Part shown: positions 34,536-43,150 of the stretch, piece by piece
How positions within the stretch are numbered: position 1 is the first letter of the stretch
Layout of the letters: each line of letters begins with the position of its first letter
Origin: Streptomyces wuyuanensis
GTDB taxonomy: Bacteria; Actinomycetota; Actinomycetes; Streptomycetales; Streptomycetaceae
DNA length: 64,000 nucleotides
NCBI RefSeq assembly: GCF_900103455.1
Contig: NZ_FNHI01000006.1
Location: forward strand, 124,001-188,000
Direction of reading: 5' to 3'
Program-made: the position numbers and the translations under genes
Notes under the pieces: model-generated
Databases searched by the model: none
What the model saw: only the letters and a program-made list of their open reading frames with translations
What the model was told of the DNA's origin: nothing

Positions 34536-34888
34536 CCCCGCCGCCCCCACCGGCCAGTCGGCGGGGGCGGTCCGGACACCTGCCGGATGGTCGGTCCGGG
34601 CGGCCGTGCCCGACGCTGGAGCGCATGAGGCCCGACGTCCAGCAGACCGTGCCGTCCGCCGCAGTCGCCGCGGACAGCTCCCGCCGGCGCGTGCCGCCGA
34701 CGGTCCGGCCCGTCGGGATCGTCCTCACCCGCGCCCTTGCGATCTTCGGCGGGTCCGCAGCCCCTGCGGGCCCCGCCGGCGGCCGCTCGCGCACCTGTTG
34801 CGCGCGGCCCCACACACGCCCGCCGATCAGCTGACCGGCGGCGGCAGGAGTCCGGCGCACCGCCGGACCCGGAAGGAGGTCGGTCGTC

Positions 34889-35632
34889 ATGACGGTCCGC
34901 CTGACGCTTCTCTGTGCGGCCGCGGGGGACGGCACGCGAGGCACCCGGAGCGCGGTCTTCGGTGACGGGCCCCCGAGCGAGCGCGTCCTGCGGGAAGCCG
35001 GCGCCGCCCGTGCGGCGCTGCCCTCGTACGTGCCCTCCCTCCGGGCACCTTCGGCCCGCTGCGCGACCGTCGCCGCCGCCCTCGGACTGGAACCTGCGGT
35101 CGAGCCCGTGCTGCGCGACATCGACTACGGCGCCTGGCGCGGCCGTACCGTCGAGGAGGTCGCCGCCGCCGACCCCGACGGCTTCACGGCCTGGCTCCGT
35201 GATCCGGACGGCACACCCCACGGCGGTGAGTCGGTACGCCGGCTGTGCCGCCGTACCGCCGACTGGCTGGACGGGCTGCCGCCGGACACCGGCCAGGTCT
35301 TGGTGATCGCCGAGGCGGCGGCCGTCCGGGCCCTGCTCGTGCACGCCCTGTCGGCGCCGGCGCGGGCCTTCTGGCGCCTCGACGCCCCGGCCCTGTGCAC
35401 GATCTCGTACCCCGCGCGCGACGGCCGCTGGGCAGTCCGGCCCGGCCGCCTCCCCGTCTACTGCCGTCCCGGCCCGGGTGCCTGGGGCGTCTCGGGCGTG
35501 GCGGACGTCTCCGCCGTCGTCCGGCACGTCGGCGCGGCGCGGGCGACCGAGGCACGGAGCGCCGCACGCCGCCGGATGGTCTCCGGCGTGCGTGCGCGTA
35601 CGGACCGGGACGACGTGAACGCGGCCGGGTGA
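34889..35632 (+). CDS. histidine-phosphatase-fold protein without catalytic histidines
   Basis: A 247-aa protein of the phosphoglycerate-mutase-like (CobC-type) fold: PVLRDIDYGAWRGRTVEEV, GGESVRRLCRRTADWL and ARAFWRLDAPALCTISY are typical. The N-terminal RHG motif is replaced by LLCAAAGDG, and the second catalytic His region reads VIAEAAAVRALLVHAL instead of SHGGVIR. It is therefore unlikely to be a phosphatase. ATG at 34889 with a perfect AAGGAGGT eight bases upstream. The 3' end is duplicated just after the stop. Confidence 0.8.
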   Translation: MTVRLTLLCAAAGDGTRGTRSAVFGDGPPSERVLREAGAARAALPSYVPSLRAPSARCATVAAALGLEPAVEPVLRDIDYGAWRGRTVEEVAAADPDGFTAWLRDPDGTPHGGESVRRLCRRTADWLDGLPPDTGQVLVIAEAAAVRALLVHALSAPARAFWRLDAPALCTISYPARDGRWAVRPGRLPVYCRPGPGAWGVSGVADVSAVVRHVGAARATEARSAARRRMVSGVRARTDRDDVNAAG

Positions 35633-35686
35633 CCCCGGGCGCCGTACGGGACGACGTGAACGCGGCCGGTGACCCGGGCGCCGTAC
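35607..35686. repeat. ~40-bp tandem duplication spanning the stop codon of the upstream gene
   Basis: GGGACGACGTGAACGCGGCC starts both units (35607 and 35648; 41 and 39 bp). Unit 1 contains the last codons and TGA of the histidine-phosphatase-fold gene. Unit 2 is an extragenic copy. Confidence 0.9.
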
Positions 35687-35731
35687 GGGACGCGGTTGCC
35701 CGGCCCGGATCCCCGGGGCCCCCAACCTCAG

Positions 35732-35750
35732 GCGAGACGGAGCGTCTTGC
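35732..35750. promoter_or_regulatory. palindromic operator 1 before ABC-F
   Basis: GCGAGACG-GAG-CGTCTTGC, followed by TAA. It has the same half-site (CGTCTYGCTAA) as operator 2, which starts 53 bp downstream. The length and symmetry suit a TetR-type repressor. Confidence 0.6.
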
Positions 35751-35784
35751 TAACCCAGCCGTCGGCTGCTGCTCTCCGATATAG

Positions 35785-35803
35785 ACGAGACGTTGCGTCT
35801 CGC
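35785..35803. promoter_or_regulatory. palindromic operator 2 before ABC-F
   Basis: CGAGACG-TTG-CGTCTCG is a perfect 7-bp inverted repeat with a 3-bp spacer, followed by CTAA. It lies 27 bp before the TTG start. Confidence 0.65.
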
Positions 35804-35829
35804 TAATCGACAGTCCCGGAGGGTCGCCC

Positions 35830-37446
35830 TTGTTCCCAGTCGTCCCCGCCACCGCCGTGCCCGGTACCACCACATCCCAGCTCACGCTCACCGACGTCAC
35901 GAAGCGCTACGACGACATCACCGTCCTCGACCGCGTCTCGTTCCGCGTCCGGCCGGGCGAGAAGGCCGGCGTCGTCGGCGACAACGGCTCCGGCAAGTCC
36001 ACGCTCCTGCGGCTGCTCGCCGGCCGGGAGCGACCCGACGACGGCACGGTCACGGTCGTCGCCCCCGGCGGCATCGGCCATCTCGCCCAGACCCTGGATC
36101 TGCCCGGATCGGCACGCGTCGGCGACGCGATCGACCTGGCGCTGGCCGATCTGCGCAGGCTGGAGCGGCGTATCCGCACCGCCGAGTCCGCCCTGGCCAC
36201 GACCGGCGAAGCGGGAGCCGAGGAGTACGCGCGGTTGCTCGCCGAGTTCGACGCGCGCGGCGGCCACGACGCGGACCGCGGGGTCGCGACCACCCTGCGC
36301 CGACTGGGCGAACGCGAACCGCTCGACCCCGACCGCCGGCTCGGCACGCTCTCCGGCGGCAGGCGTTCCCGTCTGGCGCTCGCCGCCGTCCTCGCGGCCT
36401 CCCCGGAGCTACTGCTCCTCGACGAACCCACCAACGACCTCGACGACGAGGCCGTCCACTGGCTGGAGGAGCGTCTTCGCGCGCACCGCGGCACGGTCGT
36501 CGCCGTCACCCACGACCGCGTCTTCCTGGAACGCGTCACCGCCACCGTGCTCGAGGTCGACCAGGACCGGCACACCGTCCGGCGCCACGGCAACGGCTAC
36601 GCGGGCCACCTCGCCGCGAAGGCCGCCGACCTGGCCCGCTGGACGAGGGAGTACGAGGACTGGCGTGCCGACGTGGCCCGCCAGTCACGGCTGGCCACCA
36701 CCAACATCGGCCTGCTGTCCGCGATTCCGCGCAAGGCCCCTGCTGCGTTCAGCGGGGCCGGGGCCTTCCGGGCGCGGTCCCGCGCGCACGGCGCGATGGG
36801 CCGCATCCGCAACGCCCGCGAACGCCTGCACCGGCTCACCGCGAGCCCCGTCCCGGCCCCGCCGCAGCCGCTGCGGTTCACGGCACGCATCGAGGGCGAA
36901 CCGGCGGGCGGGGTCTCCCTCTCGGAAGTCGTGGTGCCCGGACGGCTCAGCCTCGACTCCCTGGAGATCCCGCCGGGCGGCCGGCTGCTGGTGACCGGCC
37001 CCATCGGCGCGGGCAAGTCGACCCTGCTCCAGCTCCTCGCAGGCGAAATCGTCCCGGTCTCCGGGGAGGTCGTACGCCCGATCCGCGTCGGCCACCTCCG
37101 CCAGACCACCCCGTCGGACCAGGACGACCGCACGGTCCTCCAGGCGTACGGCGAGGACCGGGCCGAGCAGCTCTCGGCGACGGGCCTGCTCCACGAGAGG
37201 GACTTCACCCGCCCCGTCCGCCATCTCTCCACCGGCCGGCGCCGCCGCCTCGAACTCGCACTCCTCCTGGCCGACCCGATCGACCTGCTGCTGCTCGACG
37301 AACCCACGAACCACCTCTCCCCGGCCCTGGTCGAGGAGCTGGATGCCGCCCTCGCCGCCTACCGCGGGACCCTGGTGACGGTCACCCACGACCGCCGGAT
37401 GCGCCAGGGCTTCACCGGCCCGGAACTGACCCTGACCGGGACCTGA
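35830..37446 (+). CDS. ABC-F family ATP-binding protein (ribosome-protection type)
   Basis: 538 aa with two ABC cassettes and no membrane domain. Cassette 1 has GDNGSGKST, signature LSGGRRSR and LLLLDEPTNDLD. Cassette 2 has GPIGAGKST, signature LSTGRRRR and LLLLDEPTNHL. The inter-domain linker (about residues 245-345) is rich in Arg and Ala, as expected for the P-site tRNA interaction motif. Relatives protect ribosomes from macrolides, lincosamides or pleuromutilins, or act in translation stress. The TTG at 35830 has GGAGG seven bases upstream. Two palindromes upstream suggest drug-responsive repression. Confidence 0.9.
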   Translation: MFPVVPATAVPGTTTSQLTLTDVTKRYDDITVLDRVSFRVRPGEKAGVVGDNGSGKSTLLRLLAGRERPDDGTVTVVAPGGIGHLAQTLDLPGSARVGDAIDLALADLRRLERRIRTAESALATTGEAGAEEYARLLAEFDARGGHDADRGVATTLRRLGEREPLDPDRRLGTLSGGRRSRLALAAVLAASPELLLLDEPTNDLDDEAVHWLEERLRAHRGTVVAVTHDRVFLERVTATVLEVDQDRHTVRRHGNGYAGHLAAKAADLARWTREYEDWRADVARQSRLATTNIGLLSAIPRKAPAAFSGAGAFRARSRAHGAMGRIRNARERLHRLTASPVPAPPQPLRFTARIEGEPAGGVSLSEVVVPGRLSLDSLEIPPGGRLLVTGPIGAGKSTLLQLLAGEIVPVSGEVVRPIRVGHLRQTTPSDQDDRTVLQAYGEDRAEQLSATGLLHERDFTRPVRHLSTGRRRRLELALLLADPIDLLLLDEPTNHLSPALVEELDAALAAYRGTLVTVTHDRRMRQGFTGPELTLTGT

Positions 37447-37555
37447 CCGGTTGCTGACCGGGACGGGAGCTGACAGGGGCCAGGGATCTGACGGGGGCCA
37501 GGGCCCTGACCGGGACGGGATCTGATCGGCGCCGGCGCCTGACCGGCACCCCGGC
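37430..37555. repeat. imperfect CTGACCGGGACGGGA-type tandem repeat at the ABC-F 3' end
   Basis: About eight decayed units (CTGACCGGG, CTGACAGGGGCCAGGGAT, CTGACGGGGGCCAGGGC, CTGACCGGGACGGGAT and others). The first includes the TGA stop of the ABC-F gene. Confidence 0.75.
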
Positions 37556-37579
37556 CCCGACACAACCCGATCCGCGCTC

Positions 37580-38569
37580 CTATCGCGCGGCAGTCACCAG
37601 CGGTCGTGACGCCTGGTGCACCTCGGCGGTGCCGGCCGGGTACAGGTCGTGGTGGATCGCCTTGGCCACCCGCTCGATGGTCTCCATGCCGTAGTCACAC
37701 CCCACCTCGGGCGACGCACCCTCGGGAACCCTGTTGTTCTCGGTCAGGATCACGAGGCCGTAATCGTAGGAGCCTCCGGTGATCGCACTCATGCTGTGGA
37801 CCTTCCAGTCCCCGCGGTCCCAGGAGCTCCTGACCCCCTCCTTCGAGGAACGCTGCAACCAGCCGTTCTTGACCTGGACGACGGCGTCCGGCGGAGCACC
37901 CGCCGGCGTTCCCCAGCGCTGGTCGTCCTGCACCTCGCGCATCAGCCGCAGGATGTAGGCGCGCTCGTCGGCGCTCAGCACGGACTCGTCCTCGCCCGTG
38001 AGCAGTTGAAGCAGCTTCACCTGCTCGCGCGCGGTGATCTGGGTCAGCCCCATGAAGCCGGCGGCGTTCAGGTCGGTGTCCTCCAGCCCGGCCTCGTCGA
38101 GGAAGTCCTGGATCCTCTCCTCCCCCAGCAGGTCCCACAGGGCGTACGTCGCCTCGTTGTCCGAGTTCACGATCATCTCCCTGGCCAGGGACCGTTCCTT
38201 CCCGGACAGATCGGTGCCCTTGGCCAGCAGCAACGCTCCCAGGACGATCGGCTTGACCGTGCTGGCGGAGTCGTAGTGGACATCGGCGCGATAGCTGCAC
38301 GTGGTACGGGACCTGCGGTCGTAGAGCGCGATCGAGACCCGACTCGACCGCTTCTCCAGTGACTTCACCATGTGGCGGACGAGCGCCTCCGCCAATTTGG
38401 GCTTCGCGGAGGTGCATTCGACGACGCGTCCCTTGAACCGCTGGGTCGAGTGCTCGGCCCTCAGGGTGTTCTGCGGGCCGGACTTGGGGACGATGGGGAT
38501 CACGGGGTTGACGGCGATCGCAAGGACGACGACCCCGAACGCGGCCGCCGATGCGAGCTTGCTGCGCAC
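37580..38569 (-). CDS. serine hydrolase / class A beta-lactamase-like protein
   Basis: A 329-aa exported protein with an N-terminal hydrophobic anchor (SAAAFGVVVLAIAVNPVI). The penicillin-recognising fold shows SxxK as STVK in YDSASTVKPIVLGAL, an SDN in MIVNSDNEATYAL and KNG in VVQVKNGWL. There is no class A Glu166 motif ExxLN that I can place, so it is more likely a DD-peptidase-like or lipoprotein-type hydrolase than a resistance enzyme. The GTG at 38569 has GGAGGAG close by. An inverted pair of DnaA-box-like sequences lies just upstream. Confidence 0.8.
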   Translation of the reverse strand: MRSKLASAAAFGVVVLAIAVNPVIPIVPKSGPQNTLRAEHSTQRFKGRVVECTSAKPKLAEALVRHMVKSLEKRSSRVSIALYDRRSRTTCSYRADVHYDSASTVKPIVLGALLLAKGTDLSGKERSLAREMIVNSDNEATYALWDLLGEERIQDFLDEAGLEDTDLNAAGFMGLTQITAREQVKLLQLLTGEDESVLSADERAYILRLMREVQDDQRWGTPAGAPPDAVVQVKNGWLQRSSKEGVRSSWDRGDWKVHSMSAITGGSYDYGLVILTENNRVPEGASPEVGCDYGMETIERVAKAIHHDLYPAGTAEVHQASRPLVTAAR

Positions 38570-38981
38570 CAACTCTCCTCCTCCCCGCACCTGTCCACAG
38601 CTGTGGACAACACGCCGCGTCCTTGCCGGCCGGCCCCCGCGGGCACGGGCCGGTACCGGTCGTGAAATCCGATTGATCATCACTTGTGGCCTGACGCTAC
38701 AAGCCCGTCCCGCGCCGTGCCCCCCGGGCCGGCCAATGGGTGTACGGGACCCACCCCGGGGCCCGCCGCCCGCCGCCCCCCGTCGCGCCCACGCTGAGAC
38801 CCACCGCGGGTCGGGGGCGTCCCGCTGGCGCCCCTCCTCCGCCTGCCCGGACGCTCGCTCGACGGGCGACACGCAGGAAACCGACTTACCGTCGAGCAGG
38901 AGACGCCGCACCGAGATGCGGAGCCCTGCCGCGCTTCCGCCCGGCGATCCTCGTCACGACACCGTCAGGAGACGACCTGCC
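38570..38981. other. divergent intergenic region
   Basis: It separates the divergent serine hydrolase and CMD genes. It holds the DnaA-like palindrome at 38592-38609, a C/G-rich stretch near 38720-38800, and the AGGAG site of the CMD gene. No gene is supported. Confidence 0.55.
38592..38609. promoter_or_regulatory. perfect 18-bp palindrome made of two opposed DnaA-box-like sequences
   Basis: TGTCCACAGCTGTGGACA. Read on the minus strand it gives TTGTCCACA, the Streptomyces DnaA-box consensus. It lies 23 bp upstream of the serine hydrolase start. Confidence 0.55.
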
Positions 38982-39308
38982 ATGGCCACAGCATCCGAAA
39001 CCCCGGTACTGGACACACTCGCCGCGATGACGGTCGACTCGATCGAGCGGTGCGGGCTAACCCCCGACATGTTCATGCTCACCCGCATCGCGGCCCTCGC
39101 CGCCTCGGACGCTCCGCCGATCTCCTACGTCGCCCACATCGACCCCGCCCTCCAGGCCGGCATGACCGCCGACCAGCTGCAGGACGTCCTCGTCGCCATC
39201 GCCCCCATCGTGGGCACCGCGCGCGTCATGACGGCAGCCGGCAACATCGCCAAGGCACTCAGCATCGAGATCGCCGTCGCCGACGCCGCGGCCCAGGCAG
39301 GAGCGTAG
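38982..39308 (+). CDS. carboxymuconolactone decarboxylase-family protein (small)
   Basis: A 108-aa all-helical CMD/AhpD-fold protein: RCGLTPDMFMLTRIAALAAS, ISYVAHIDPALQAGMTADQL and VLVAIAPIVGTARVMTAAGN. The AhpD CxxC pair is absent, so peroxiredoxin-type activity is unlikely. It stands away from the pca genes at the window start. The ATG at 38982 has AGGAG ten bases upstream. Confidence 0.8.
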   Translation: MATASETPVLDTLAAMTVDSIERCGLTPDMFMLTRIAALAASDAPPISYVAHIDPALQAGMTADQLQDVLVAIAPIVGTARVMTAAGNIAKALSIEIAVADAAAQAGA

Positions 39309-39490
39309 GGACCGCCGGCACCCGCGCCACCAGGCGCGCCCCGGCACAGCCGTCCCGGCGCGCCTGGTCAACATCCGTGCACTCGCTGCGGGGACGCTTC
39401 CCTGCCCGCTCACCACGGATCACGGGGTCCGGCGCTGCCCAGGTCGCGGCTTCCTCGAGTTCCGGGCGTACCCCATCTCGTCGGTCCTTG

Positions 39491-39922
39491 CTACAGCACG
39501 AAGCGATAGAGCCTGGATTCCCTGGCCTCGAAGCCGAGTCGCTCATATAGACGATTCGCTGCCACTCTCGACGGACGCGACGTGAGGTCCACGGTTCGAG
39601 CACCCGCGGCCTCCGCCAGGCGCAGAGCCTCCTCGGTCAGAGCGCCCCCGACGCCGAGCCCTCGTGCGGCCTCGTCCACGACGACATCCTCAATACGAGC
39701 CCGCAGACCGGAAGGCAACGGGAACAGGACCAAGGTCAGCATGCCGACCACTTCCCCTTCCACCCGCGCCATCAACACCGTGCTCGCATCGGCCGAGAGC
39801 AAGCTCCGCACTGCCGCGAGATCCAACGGGTCCGCCCTACTGGAAAGTTGGGGCAGCAAGCGCGCGAATGCCTCTACCGCCTCGTCGTTCGCCTCACGGA
39901 CGACCGCAACGTCAACGCTCAT
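39491..39922 (-). CDS. GNAT-family N-acetyltransferase
   Basis: A 143-aa single-domain acetyltransferase. The acetyl-CoA signature is RIEDVVVDEAARGLGVGGAL, with VVGMLTLVLFPLPSGLRARI as the preceding strands and ANRLYERLGFEARESRLYRF at the C terminus. The substrate is unknown. ATG at 39922 with only a weak GAG upstream. It marks the right edge of the core region before the accessory block. Confidence 0.85.
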   Translation of the reverse strand: MSVDVAVVREANDEAVEAFARLLPQLSSRADPLDLAAVRSLLSADASTVLMARVEGEVVGMLTLVLFPLPSGLRARIEDVVVDEAARGLGVGGALTEEALRLAEAAGARTVDLTSRPSRVAANRLYERLGFEARESRLYRFVL

Positions 39923-40250
39923 GATCTCGACCCTACAGAGCGACCTGCCCCACCAGGCAGCACGCCGAAGAGCACCCCGCACAGTGGATGGCCGGCAGCG
40001 CCGGACATCGGTCTCGACCGGGGCGGGCCCAGGGGCGCGTACGTCACGCTGGCGGCCCACGCTCATGACCTGTACCTGGATGAACCCGCCGACGTTCACA
40101 CCGTGTTCGTTCACGTCAAACAGGTCGAGGCCGACCGGGCTCCCTGGCTGGCGGCGCAGGTCGGTCTGCAGGTGGTCGGCGAACTGGTCATGGCGCCGCT
40201 CTGACGGAGTGCGAGAGGGCCGGCCGAACCATGCCGCCGGGTAGGTCACG
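39923..40250. other. no supported gene
   Basis: Both strands have open frames here but no start signal, domain or homology. The composition is less GC-biased than the core, consistent with decayed accessory DNA. Confidence 0.5.
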
Positions 40251-40442
40251 TCACCCCATGAACCACATGCCGACGAATATCGCGCACAGTACCGTCCACG
40301 CCGCGGCCGCCTTCCTCAGGCCTGCCACGCTGCGTGGCCAGCGCCGGTACTCGGGGATCAGCTCGTGGAACGAGTCGGCGGCCCCTCGCAGGTTGGACGC
40401 CGCCGCCCCGCCGCCGATGGCGATGACGCCCCATACCAGCAT
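40251..40442 (-). CDS. small membrane protein (63 aa)
   Basis: Two hydrophobic segments (MLVWGVIAIGGGAAASN and WTVLCAIFVGMWFMG) flank a polar stretch FHELIPEYRRWPR. No family is recognised. The ATG at 40442 is a guess because no Shine-Dalgarno is visible and the upstream part of the frame overlaps a copy of the dispersed repeat. The repeat may have replaced the original 5' end. Confidence 0.4.
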   Translation of the reverse strand: MLVWGVIAIGGGAAASNLRGAADSFHELIPEYRRWPRSVAGLRKAAAAWTVLCAIFVGMWFMG

Positions 40443-40450
40443 GAATGCGA

Positions 40451-40505
40451 GGTTCGCCCCGTGGTGCTGCGTCGAGCCGTGAAGCCGACCGCGCCGGCCA
40501 CGGCT
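40451..40505. repeat. dispersed hairpin repeat, partial copy A (right arm)
   Basis: Matches the right arm of the repeat: GGTTCGCCCCGTGGTGCTGC through GCCGTGAAGCCGACCG. Compare copy E at 47310-47357. Confidence 0.65.
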
Positions 40506-40554
40506 TGCCTGCGGAAACAGTGGCGGTTCCAAGCCACGGGCTGGTCGTCGGGTG

Positions 40555-41145
40555 TCACTCGAAACGCCACCAGCCCCGTCCCACGTGCCAGTCCCTCGCC
40601 CAGCTCAGGAAATCGCCTCCATGCTGCTCGGATGGGGAGTCTGCGTAGGGAGCGGCGCAGCCGTCCCTGAGCCACCACACGCGGCCGCGTTGCGAACCGG
40701 TCACCACCAGCGTCCAGTACTCACCCGGCTTGTCGCTTCCCAGCAGCACCGAGCCGTGCTGGTAGATCCCATGCAGCCGAGGCGAATGGAGAACGCTGTC
40801 GTGGTAGTCGTACTCCCACTGCCATTCCTCCTCGATGGGGAAAGTCCGACCAGGCACGCGTTCGGCGGTGCCGTCGAAGGGTTCCGGGCTCATCCAGCAG
40901 TCCGTTTTCCACGAAGCCCAGCTGGTCGGCTTCTCTCCGAGGCGTAGCAGCCCACCCTCATCAGGAGGACCGCCGTCTGTGCCGTTCGAGATCTCGGCCA
41001 CGAAGGTGCGATACGGCTCCGGGAGTACTACGCCGTGTCCCTCCTCCCAGGCCCGAAGCGGCTCCCAACCCAGTGGGCGGCGTCGGACGTCTGCCGGAAA
41101 GACCTCACGCAGCAGTGCCGTCGCGCCCGCGATCGAGTCATCCAC
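40555..41145 (-). CDS. SMI1/KNR4 (SUKH)-family protein
   Basis: A 196-aa SUKH-fold protein: GWEPLRAWEEGHGVVLPEPYRTFVAEISNG is the family's N-terminal signature, and YWTLVVTGSQRGRVWWLRDG and DFLSWARDWH the C-terminal one. SUKH proteins are often immunity proteins of polymorphic toxin systems. No toxin gene is in the window, so this may be an orphan immunity gene. The GTG at 41145 is tentative; an upstream TTG start would add 20 residues. Confidence 0.75.
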   Translation of the reverse strand: MDDSIAGATALLREVFPADVRRRPLGWEPLRAWEEGHGVVLPEPYRTFVAEISNGTDGGPPDEGGLLRLGEKPTSWASWKTDCWMSPEPFDGTAERVPGRTFPIEEEWQWEYDYHDSVLHSPRLHGIYQHGSVLLGSDKPGEYWTLVVTGSQRGRVWWLRDGCAAPYADSPSEQHGGDFLSWARDWHVGRGWWRFE

Positions 41146-41588
41146 TCCCAAGGAATACCACCAGCAGGTGACCTCGGTCCTTGGTCGGAAGGAGCCGGCG
41201 CTCAAGCGTCAATCTCAGTTCTGTCTCGGGGGTTTGGGCGGTGGCTGCCATGGGGCGAGAGATCACGGCCTCCTCACACCCGCCTCAATCGGCCTGGCTC
41301 CACGCCACCCGAGATAGTTCGATCTGTGTCCGTGTCTACGCGGTCGCCGCGTGGTGCTGCGTCAAGCCGTGGAACCGGCCGCCAAGCGACAGCGCCACCG
41401 TCTCGCACATCTGGACTTGCCCGTTTCAGCTGCGCGGCCTCCCGTACGGCTCCCGGACCCGCACGCCCAAGGGTGCGCGCGCCTTGTCCACAGGCGGACG
41501 GCGGATCTGCGTAATGACTGGGAGATGTGGGCGACCTTGTGCTGCCGTCGGTGGCCTGGGCAGTTACGGGTTCTTCAGGAGGTGCGGC
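41146..41588. other. accessory spacer with decayed repeat copy B
   Basis: It contains the degenerate repeat copy at 41230-41380. The last 60 bp precede the HD pseudogene. No intact gene is supported. Confidence 0.5.
41230..41380. repeat. dispersed hairpin repeat, degenerate copy B
   Basis: Left arm TTGGGCGGTGGCTGCCATGG with GGCGAGAGATC is well preserved. The middle has diverged. The right arm GTGGTGCTGCGTCAAGCCGT is recognisable. Confidence 0.65.
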
Positions 41589-42224
41589 ATGACCGAGATC
41601 ATCGCGGACATCGAGGTACCCGGGACGAAACTCGTGCACGAGGGCAGTGGTGGAAGACGACCGGCGAGGCCGCGTTCCGTACGAGCTCAGTGGCCTGCGT
41701 CTACTTCTGGAGCTCGATGCGCGCACGCAGGCGCGGCCTGCACCACGACCCGGAGCTGCTCTATGTCGGTGCCCTCTTCCACGACCTCGGCCTGACCGAC
41801 AGGTACGCCCGGACGGACCAGCGCTTCGAGATCGACGGCGCCGACGAGGCGCGCCGCTTCCTGCTGGAGCGCTGCACAACAGAGGACCGCGCCCGCCTCG
41901 TGTGGGAGGCGATCGCACTGCACACCACCCCTGAAATCCCTTGGCACATGGCGCCGGAAATCGCCCTGGTCACTGCGGGCGTGGAGGTTGACGTCCTCGG
42001 TATCGGCTACGACGAGATCTCCGAGGAACAGCGGGATGCAGTCGTGGCGGTCCATCCTCGGTCCGACTTACAAGACAGGGATCCTGCGCGAGTTCACCCG
42101 AAGCGTCGCGCCCCGTCCGCAGACCACCTTCTGCAACTTCAAGGCCGACATCCTCGCCCGCTTCGTGCCGGGCTTCGTTCGCGCGGACTTCGTCGACGCC
42201 GTCATGGAGTCGCCCTGGGACTAG
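41589..42224 (+). pseudogene. HD-domain phosphohydrolase gene broken by two frameshifts
   Basis: The protein starts MTEIIADIEVPGTKLVHE, then must change frame near 41645 to continue RGLHHDPELLYVGALFHDLG, ERCTTEDRARLVWEAIALHT and EVDVLGIGYDEISEEQRDAV. It must change back near 42058 for KTGILREFTRSVAPRPQTTF and the natural C terminus. HD-type metal residues are in GALFHDLGLTD and EAIALHTTPE. Two frame changes in one conserved domain mean it is inactive, or the sequence is faulty at both sites. An IS5-family element starts at its stop codon. Confidence 0.85.
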
Positions 42225-43150
42225 GCCGTGTATCGAAAGTGGATCTTGGGCTGGGAATGATCACGGTTCATGGGTCGGGGAGATCTCACGGACGAGCAGT
42301 GGGCGGTGCTGGAGCCGTTGTTGCCGAAAAGGGTGCCAGGGCAGGGCGGCCTCCCGTCTGGCCTCGGCGGCAGTTGATCGACGGCATACGGTTCCGGACC
42401 GGTGTTCCATGGCGGGACGTCCCCGTCGAGTACGGACCGTGGAGCCGGATCTACGACCTGTTCCGCCGGTGGCAGCGGAACGGCACCTGGCAGCGGATCC
42501 TTGCCCGGCTCCAGTCCCTGGCCGACGCGAAGGGTGCGATCACGTGGGACCTGAGTGTCGACTCCACGGTGTGCCGCGCTAATCAGCATGCGGCCGGGGC
42601 TCGCAAGCAGGGCGACCTGCAGAAAGAACCACCCGGTGGCGTCTTCACCGAGCCCCGTGATCATGGGCTGGGCAGGTCGCGCGGCTGGTTCACCACCAAG
42701 CTGCACCTGACCGTCGAGCAGGGTCAAAAGCCCATGTCGATCGTGGTGACGGCAGGACAGCGTGGGGACTCGCCGCAGTTCGAACCGGTGCTGGAGAGGG
42801 TCCGCGTGCCCCGCATTGGGCCGGGCCGGCCACGCGTTCGCCCCGATCGGGTGCGTGCTGACAAGGCGTACGCCTCCCGCAGGAACCGCGCCTACCTGCG
42901 CCGCCGCGGGGTCCGCTGCACCATCCCGGACAAGGCCGACCAGGCACGCAACCGCCAAGGGCTCGGCTCCCGCGGCGGCCGGCCGCCGCATTTCGACCCG
43001 GTCGACTACCGCCAGCGCCATGCGGTCGAGTGCGGGATCAACCGCCTCAAGACACCGCGCTGTCGCCACGCGATACGACAAGCTCGCCGTCCGCTACGAG
43101 GCGACCGTGCTGATCGCAGCTCTCAATGAATGGCTTTGGCCGAAGGCGGC
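42225..43150 (+). mobile_element. IS5-family insertion sequence, right end truncated
   Basis: It begins at GCCGTGTATCGAAAGTGG directly after the HD pseudogene and carries one transposase in three frame segments. No matching inverted repeat is seen after the transposase; the sequence passes directly into the 3' end of the DUF5713 gene, so the right terminus is lost. Confidence 0.75.

Larger units (their letters stand above)
34004..34888. other. long intergenic region with direct repeats
   Basis: No gene is supported here unless the sulfatase starts at 34237. Both strands have long open frames that follow from GC skew. The region holds two 44-bp direct repeats 81 bp apart (listed). The last 20 bp contain the AAGGAGGT site of the next gene. 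No cobalamin or other riboswitch motif was seen. Confidence 0.55.

Noticed and set aside
34004..34888. Cobalamin riboswitch before the CobC-like protein
   Set aside because: No B12-box sequence or supporting stem pattern could be placed.
34004..35725. N-terminal extension of the sulfatase frame to 1177 codons
   Set aside because: Upstream of 34237 it is low-complexity and antisense to the histidine-phosphatase-like gene; the sulfatase starts at 34003 or 34237.
37580..38569. Class A beta-lactamase giving resistance
   Set aside because: SxxK, SDN and KxG-like motifs are present, but the deacylating Glu motif could not be placed, so only the fold is claimed.
39848..40204. 118-codon plus-strand frame after the GNAT gene
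   Set aside because: Overlaps the GNAT gene antisense and has no start signal or recognisable family.
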